Origin: an uncultured Eubacteriales bacterium
GTDB taxonomy: Bacteria; Bacillota; Clostridia; Oscillospirales; Oscillospiraceae
DNA length: 10,504 nucleotides
Assembly: GCA_905202605.1 (NCBI GenBank)
Contig: CAJKSU010000089.1
Coordinates: forward strand, 1 to 10,504
Direction of reading: 5' to 3'
Shown here: positions 7,271 through 10,504 of the stretch, in pieces
Layout: each line of letters starts with the position of its first letter
How positions within the stretch are numbered: position 1 is the first letter of the stretch
The notes under the pieces: model-generated
Seen by the model: only the letters and a program-made list of their open reading frames with translations
What the model was told of the DNA's origin: nothing
The model's database searches: none
Made by a program: the position numbers and the translations under genes

Positions 7271-9013
7271 ATGAAAAAGAGACTATTTGCCCTGCTGCTT
7301 GCCCTTAGTATGCTGACCACCATGCTTGCCGGCTGCGGCAGCCCGGCGGCTTCCGCGTCCGGCTCCGACGAGCAGGTATCCTCCGCCCCCGCTTCTTCGG
7401 ACGCTGCACCCGCTCCAGAGGAAATTCCCGCGTCCGCAGAAGCCGCTCCCGGCAGCGCCGGGGAGAGCATTCTGGAGGACACCCATGAATTTGCTGAGGG
7501 AGCCGGCGTTTTTCCCATCGCCGACGGTGACAAGACCATTACCATTTTCGATGGATGGTTTCCCTTCTTCGCTGCCTTTGGCATGGAGAGCTATGCTGAC
7601 ACGCTGTTCTTTCAGGAGATGGAGCAGCGCACCGGTATCCATACAGAATTCCGTCTGGAAAACGCCGAAACCGCTGTGGAAAAGTTCAATCTGATGATTG
7701 CGGGTGGTGACTACTGCGATCTCATGCACGACGTTGATACCAACTATACCGGCGGACTGGATACCGCATGGGCAGACGATGTGATCATTGCGCTGGACGA
7801 TCTCATTGACCAGTGGATGCCCAACTATTACAATGTCCTGCACAGTCAGGACACCTTCCTCACGGACCTTACCTCCAATCAGGGCAACATCTATCAGATC
7901 GCCATTTTGAAGGAGCGGGGGAGTCTCCCGGACTACGGCCTGCAAATCCGTCAGGACTGGCTGGATGACCTTGGGCTGGAGCGTCCCAGAACCTATGACG
8001 AATACTACGACGTTCTGATGGCATTCAAGAATGAAAAAAATGCCTCCGCGCCCATGATGCTCTCCCGAAACGGCACCTATCAGGGCAACTTCTTCGCCTC
8101 CGGTTACGGAGTCAAGGCGCCCCCGATCCAGATGGGAACACCCTTCTACCAGATCGACGGCGAAGTGAAATTCGGCCCCATGGAGGACGGCTACAAAAAG
8201 TATCTCTCTACGCTGGCAAAATGGTACGCCGACGGCCTCATCTACAAGGACTTCTATACCTACGTGGATTCCAACACCAATCCTCCAGATGATCTGGTGC
8301 TCAATGACCAGATGGGACTTTATGGCCTGAATACGCAAGACATTCCCAACCGCTACAGCGAGGTAGTCGGCAGCAACCCCGACATCGTCGTTGTGGGCGC
8401 ATACGATCCCGTGGAACACGAGGGTGACACGCTGCATTTCAGCGAGAACCGCGGTGCTTCCGCCACTGGCGGCTACTGTGTCTCTACCCACTGTGAGGAT
8501 CCCGTTCTGGTTGCCCGTTGGGCAGACTATATCTACAGCGAGGAAGGACAGCTGCTGTCCAACTACGGTGTAGAGGGCGTGACTTTTGATTACAACGCCG
8601 ACGGCGAGCCAGAGCTGAATGATATGATCTTCAACAATCCGGACGGACTGCCGGAGCAGCTGGCGATCACCAAGTATACCACCTTCTCTCTGGTGGGTGT
8701 GCAGGACGATTACCGTCAGTACGTGCGCTTCACAGATGCACAGTGGGAGGCCGCAAGAGACATCTGGCCCATGGGCGATGACGCCTATGTCATTCCCGCC
8801 GGCGTGCAGATGACCTCTGAGGAGAACACCACCTTTGCCAACGCCTACAGCGACATTGGCACCTATGTTGGCCAGTATACTCTACAGGCCATCATGGGGG
8901 ATGTGGACATTGACGCAACGTGGGACGAATATGTTTCGGCTATTGAGGCCATGAACATTGCCACCTGCATCCAGCAGCAGCAGTCTGCGCTGGATCGTTA
9001 TAACGCGGCATAA
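7271..9013 (+). CDS. Extracellular solute-binding lipoprotein, LplA-like (ABC sugar-binding type)
   Basis: The protein has 580 residues. A lipoprotein signal ends in L19-A-G-C22, so Cys22 is lipidated and the protein is anchored on the outer face of the membrane. A low-complexity Ala/Ser/Pro/Glu linker (about 24-65) tethers the binding domain. The mature domain has the fold signatures of family-1 (LplA/ oligosaccharide-type) binding proteins: EQRTGIHTEFRLENAETAVEKFNLMIAGGDYCDLM, then LDDLIDQWMPNY, RQDWLDDLGLERPRTYDEYYDVLMAFK, and a late ARWADYIYSEEGQLLSNYGVEGV. The ATG at 7271 has GGAG nine bases upstream; an ATG at 7267 is out of frame. Family members bind sugars or uronides for import, yet no permease or ATPase gene is next to it here. 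It stands divergent from a sensor/kinase/regulator operon, so it may be regulated by, or present ligand to, that system (inference). Ligand unknown. Confidence 0.92.
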   Translation: MKKRLFALLLALSMLTTMLAGCGSPAASASGSDEQVSSAPASSDAAPAPEEIPASAEAAPGSAGESILEDTHEFAEGAGVFPIADGDKTITIFDGWFPFFAAFGMESYADTLFFQEMEQRTGIHTEFRLENAETAVEKFNLMIAGGDYCDLMHDVDTNYTGGLDTAWADDVIIALDDLIDQWMPNYYNVLHSQDTFLTDLTSNQGNIYQIAILKERGSLPDYGLQIRQDWLDDLGLERPRTYDEYYDVLMAFKNEKNASAPMMLSRNGTYQGNFFASGYGVKAPPIQMGTPFYQIDGEVKFGPMEDGYKKYLSTLAKWYADGLIYKDFYTYVDSNTNPPDDLVLNDQMGLYGLNTQDIPNRYSEVVGSNPDIVVVGAYDPVEHEGDTLHFSENRGASATGGYCVSTHCEDPVLVARWADYIYSEEGQLLSNYGVEGVTFDYNADGEPELNDMIFNNPDGLPEQLAITKYTTFSLVGVQDDYRQYVRFTDAQWEAARDIWPMGDDAYVIPAGVQMTSEENTTFANAYSDIGTYVGQYTLQAIMGDVDIDATWDEYVSAIEAMNIATCIQQQQSALDRYNAA

Positions 9014-9095
9014 GAGGCACCGCACCGGACATTTTATCTTCCGACGTAAAAGAGAATCACAGGAGAGACTGCCGATACTGTTCAAATATCCAACT

Positions 9096-9125
9096 GCCCC
9101 AGCTGCACATGCTTGCAGTTGGGGC
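9096..9125 (+). other. Strong 12-bp hairpin downstream of the binding-protein gene
   Basis: Arms GCCCCAGCTGCA (9096-9107) and TGCAGTTGGGGC (9114-9125) pair over all 12 positions with a single G-T wobble, around a 6-base loop. It is 82 bases after the stop codon. No T tract follows on either strand, so it is not a textbook intrinsic terminator. It could be an RNA 3'-end stabiliser or a transcript-processing boundary. Confidence 0.6.
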
Positions 9126-9144
9126 TCCGCTTCTCAGCAGAACG

Positions 9145-9211
9145 TTTGCGACTTCCATGGCCCAGAACAGAATTCTTGTCGCAAAAGGCCTTAGCAGTCA
9201 GGGCTTTGTGC
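9145..9211 (+). other. Intergenic structured region with two mutually exclusive stems
   Basis: TTTGCGAC (9145-9152) pairs perfectly with GTCGCAAA (9178-9185). The second arm overlaps a different 10-position stem: GCAAAAGGCC (9181-9190) with GGCTTTGTGC (9202-9211), which has one mismatch and one G-T wobble. The two cannot form together. The rest of 9014-9276 has no supported gene. This could be a regulatory RNA or a chance arrangement; I recognise no known riboswitch. Confidence 0.35.
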
Positions 9212-9276
9212 TGTGGCTCCAACGGCAATCTTATTGCAGCAGGAAAAAACATACTCATATCCCGTTTGCATCACAC

Positions 9277-9304
9277 TTGCATTTCAAAATTGATTCTGTA
9301 TAAT
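9277..9304 (+). promoter_or_regulatory. Sigma-A promoter before the truncated downstream gene
   Basis: TTGCAT (9277-9282), a 16-base spacer and a consensus TATAAT (9299-9304) lie in an A/T-rich stretch. The expected start near 9311 leaves a leader of about 50 bases before the ATG at 9362. Another TTGCAT lies at 9266-9271. The style matches the Bacillota part of the window, so that source continues at least to here. Confidence 0.7.
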
Positions 9305-9361
9305 AGTATATATTTCAATTCTATTTAGCAATTATTACATAAGATTGGCGGCGGATTATCT

Positions 9362-9547
9362 ATGAATTTATCCTTAAACATACTTCTTGATCAGCTCCAG
9401 CCTCTGCCGTTGGAGATCCACATTGATGATCCGGCGGAAAAAATCTTCTGCCGCCCTGTCAAGCATGAAAGCGGGCTTCAAGTAAAATGGAGCGTTTTGC
9501 GTGAGGCATGGTCTGTGGCCTGTTCACGCAAGGCAGGAGCCAGTTGA
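9362..9547 (+). pseudogene. 5' fragment of a gene, possibly a PucR-like regulator, cut at the junction
   Basis: The frame starts MNLSLNILLDQLQPLPLEIH and runs through IDDPAEKIFCRPV to about residue 33. This beginning resembles the N-termini of PucR-type transcription regulators in Clostridia, in which LSLNILLD is followed by a proline-rich turn; I recall this pattern rather than being able to test it. After about residue 33 the sequence no longer looks like the family, and the frame stops at 61 residues. The upstream sigma-A promoter supports a real gene start, although the ribosome binding site is weak (GGCGGCGGAT). Most of the gene is missing because the sequence switches to a different source. 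A short unknown protein is the alternative. Confidence 0.4.
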
Positions 9548-9605
9548 AGCACTGGTTTCTTTTTCAACATTTCATGTTCTTTGCTTTAGCCTGAGCTGAC
9601 TTTGT
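9455..9605. other. Probable assembly junction between Bacillota and Burkholderiales sequence
   Basis: To the left, codon use, promoters and gene families are clostridial; to the right, an FmdB-DUF502 pair of Comamonadaceae type begins at 9610. The fragment starting at 9362 loses family character after about 9460, and the FmdB gene starts at 9610, so the switch lies between. No insertion sequence, tRNA, integrase or target repeat marks it. The exact base cannot be fixed by eye. Confidence 0.75.
9497..9531. repeat. Inverted repeat near the junction
   Basis: TTGCGTGA (9497-9504) and TCACGCAA (9524-9531) are perfect 8-base inverted arms. The stem can extend by GGC/GCC across a 3-base bulge. No T tract follows, so it is not clearly a terminator. 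It falls inside the suspected join, so which source it comes from is unknown. Confidence 0.45.
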
Positions 9606-9609
9606 AGCT

Positions 9610-9882
9610 ATGCCAATTTATGCGTACAAGTGTGGTGCCTGCGGCCACGCCAAGGATGTTCTCCAGAAGATGTCGGATACCCCGCTGACGGATTGCCCAG
9701 CTTGCGGTGCGGCTGCGTTTTCCAAGCAGCTGACAGCGCCTGGCTTCCAGCTCAAGGGTACGGGCTGGTATGCCACCGATTTCAAGGGTGGCTCCAGCAG
9801 CGCTGCTTCTGCAGCCCCTGCCTGCGATAACGGTGGCAGCGCCTGCGCCGCTGCCGGTTGCCCCGCTGCTGCGGAGGCCTAA
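9610..9882 (+). CDS. FmdB-family zinc-ribbon protein
   Basis: This 90-residue protein begins MPIYAYKCGACG, the hallmark of the FmdB/CxxC regulatory-protein family. A zinc ribbon is formed by C8-x2-C11 and C29-x2-C32 (DCPACG). The next segment, FSKQLTAPGFQLKGTGWYATDFKGG, is the conserved second half seen in proteobacterial members, and the tail is Ala/Ser/Cys-rich low complexity with three more cysteines. The family is annotated as putative regulators, but the molecular role is not settled. Its stop is eight bases before the DUF502 gene, the standard order in Burkholderiales. The ribosome binding site is poor (TGACTTTGTAGCT before the ATG), perhaps because the native upstream sequence is lost or rearranged at the junction. 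Style and synteny differ sharply from the genes to the left. Confidence 0.9.
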   Translation: MPIYAYKCGACGHAKDVLQKMSDTPLTDCPACGAAAFSKQLTAPGFQLKGTGWYATDFKGGSSSAASAAPACDNGGSACAAAGCPAAAEA

Positions 9883-9890
9883 GACCAGCT

Positions 9891-10504
9891 ATGCCTGCAC
9901 TGCGTAAATGGTTGCTGACCGGCTTGCTGGTCCTGGTGCCCGGCGTGATCACGGTCTGGGTGCTGCACTGGATCATCAGCACGCTGGACCAGACGCTGTA
10001 TCTGTTGCCAGAGGCCTGGCAACCTGACCGGCTGCTGGGCATGCACATCCCTGGGTTTGGCGTGGTGCTGACCCTGCTGGCCCTGCTGCTCATCGGTGCG
10101 ATTGCCAGCAATTTTGTAGGCCGTAAGTTGGTGTCTTGGGGCGATGCCATCATCGCCCGTATACCAGTGGTACGCTCGATCTATTCCAGCGTCAAACAGG
10201 TATCGGACACCGTCTTCTCCGACAATGGCAATGCGTTTCGCACCGCCGTGCTGGTGCAGTGGCCCCGTGAAGGGGTGTGGACCCTGGGGTTCATCACCGG
10301 TACACCAGCGGGTGAGGTTGCGGGCTATTTGCGTGACGAGTTTGTCAGCGTGTTCGTGCCGACCACGCCCAACCCCACAGGTGGCTACTTCGTGATGATG
10401 CGCAAGAGTGACTGTGTGGAGCTCGAAATGAGCGTGGACGCTGCGCTCAAGTACATCGTCTCCATGGGCGCGGTTGCGCCCCCCCCGCTGCCCGCGCCTG
10501 ACGA
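9891..10504 (+). CDS. DUF502-family membrane protein, C-terminus cut by window edge
   Basis: The reading frame runs from the ATG at 9891 to the end of the window without a stop, giving 204 residues, so little is likely to be missing. Two hydrophobic segments are clear: about 8-29 (LLTGLLVLVPGVITVWVLHWI) and 55-76 (GFGVVLTLLALLLIGAIASNF). The DUF502 core follows: GRKLVSWGDAIIARIPVVRSIYSSVKQVSDT at about 77-107, then AFRTAVLVQWPREGVWTLGFITG and VFVPTTPNPTGGYFVMM. It is an inner-membrane protein of unknown function. In Burkholderiales it commonly lies between the FmdB gene and aspS, matching the pair here. The tail (VAPPPLPAPD) is proline-rich. Family assignment is secure from these motifs; the genus is not, though Comamonadaceae fits best. 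Confidence 0.92.
   Translation, partial: MPALRKWLLTGLLVLVPGVITVWVLHWIISTLDQTLYLLPEAWQPDRLLGMHIPGFGVVLTLLALLLIGAIASNFVGRKLVSWGDAIIARIPVVRSIYSSVKQVSDTVFSDNGNAFRTAVLVQWPREGVWTLGFITGTPAGEVAGYLRDEFVSVFVPTTPNPTGGYFVMMRKSDCVELEMSVDAALKYIVSMGAVAPPPLPAPD

Noticed and set aside
7283..8491. 402-residue open frame on the minus strand
   Set aside because: It lies antisense to the binding-protein gene, has no ribosome binding site or family motif, and arises from codon bias of the real gene.
9109..9328. Two short plus-strand frames (64 and 71 residues) after the binding-protein gene
   Set aside because: They overlap each other, start inside a hairpin arm or just after it, and run through the promoter at 9277-9304.
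9455..10504. Horizontal transfer of the FmdB-DUF502 pair into a Clostridia genome
   Set aside because: Housekeeping-like genes in their native Burkholderiales order, no mobile element, and a cut gene at the border all favour an assembly or contamination artefact. It cannot be excluded without reads.

Overview
The window joins two unrelated sources. Positions 1 to about 9460 look like a gut-type Clostridia (Bacillota), probably Oscillospiraceae-like. The signs are strong AGGAGG-type ribosome binding sites, sigma-A promoters, lipoproteins with LAGC-type lipoboxes, a clostridial 7TM sensor gene and an LplA-like sugar-binding lipoprotein. Positions 9610-10504 carry an FmdB-type zinc-ribbon gene followed by a DUF502 membrane-protein gene, a pair and protein style typical of Burkholderiales, especially Comamonadaceae. 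No mobile element separates the halves. An assembly chimera, with the join somewhere in about 9455-9605, is the simplest explanation.

Layout. Operon A (minus strand, 3451 to the left edge) encodes a degenerate stand-alone receiver domain, an SPFH-domain protein with four C-terminal zinc ribbons (YdjI-like), a small four-helix membrane protein, a DUF4428-type double zinc-ribbon protein and a lipoprotein cut by the window edge. Operon B (minus strand, 6834 to 3626) encodes a 7TM sensor now split by a frameshift, a soluble PAS-like histidine kinase and a NarL/LuxR-type response regulator. The three coding regions overlap by ATGA or GTGA, and a clear intrinsic terminator follows at 3568-3602. A divergent control region (6835-7270) separates operon B from a plus-strand gene for a 580-residue solute-binding lipoprotein (7271-9013). 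That gene has a near-consensus promoter but no transporter permease genes in view. A structured intergenic stretch and another sigma-A promoter follow. They lead to the start of a gene, possibly a PucR-like regulator, that is lost at the junction.

How the genes may work together (inference). The 7TM protein shows no recognisable phospho-accepting His or ATP-binding N-box, while the adjacent soluble kinase has both but no membrane segment. The pair therefore looks like a split sensor/kinase feeding the LuxR-type regulator. The divergent binding lipoprotein is a candidate ligand carrier or regulatory target. Operon A resembles envelope-stress modules built around SPFH and zinc-ribbon proteins, here headed by a pseudo-receiver.
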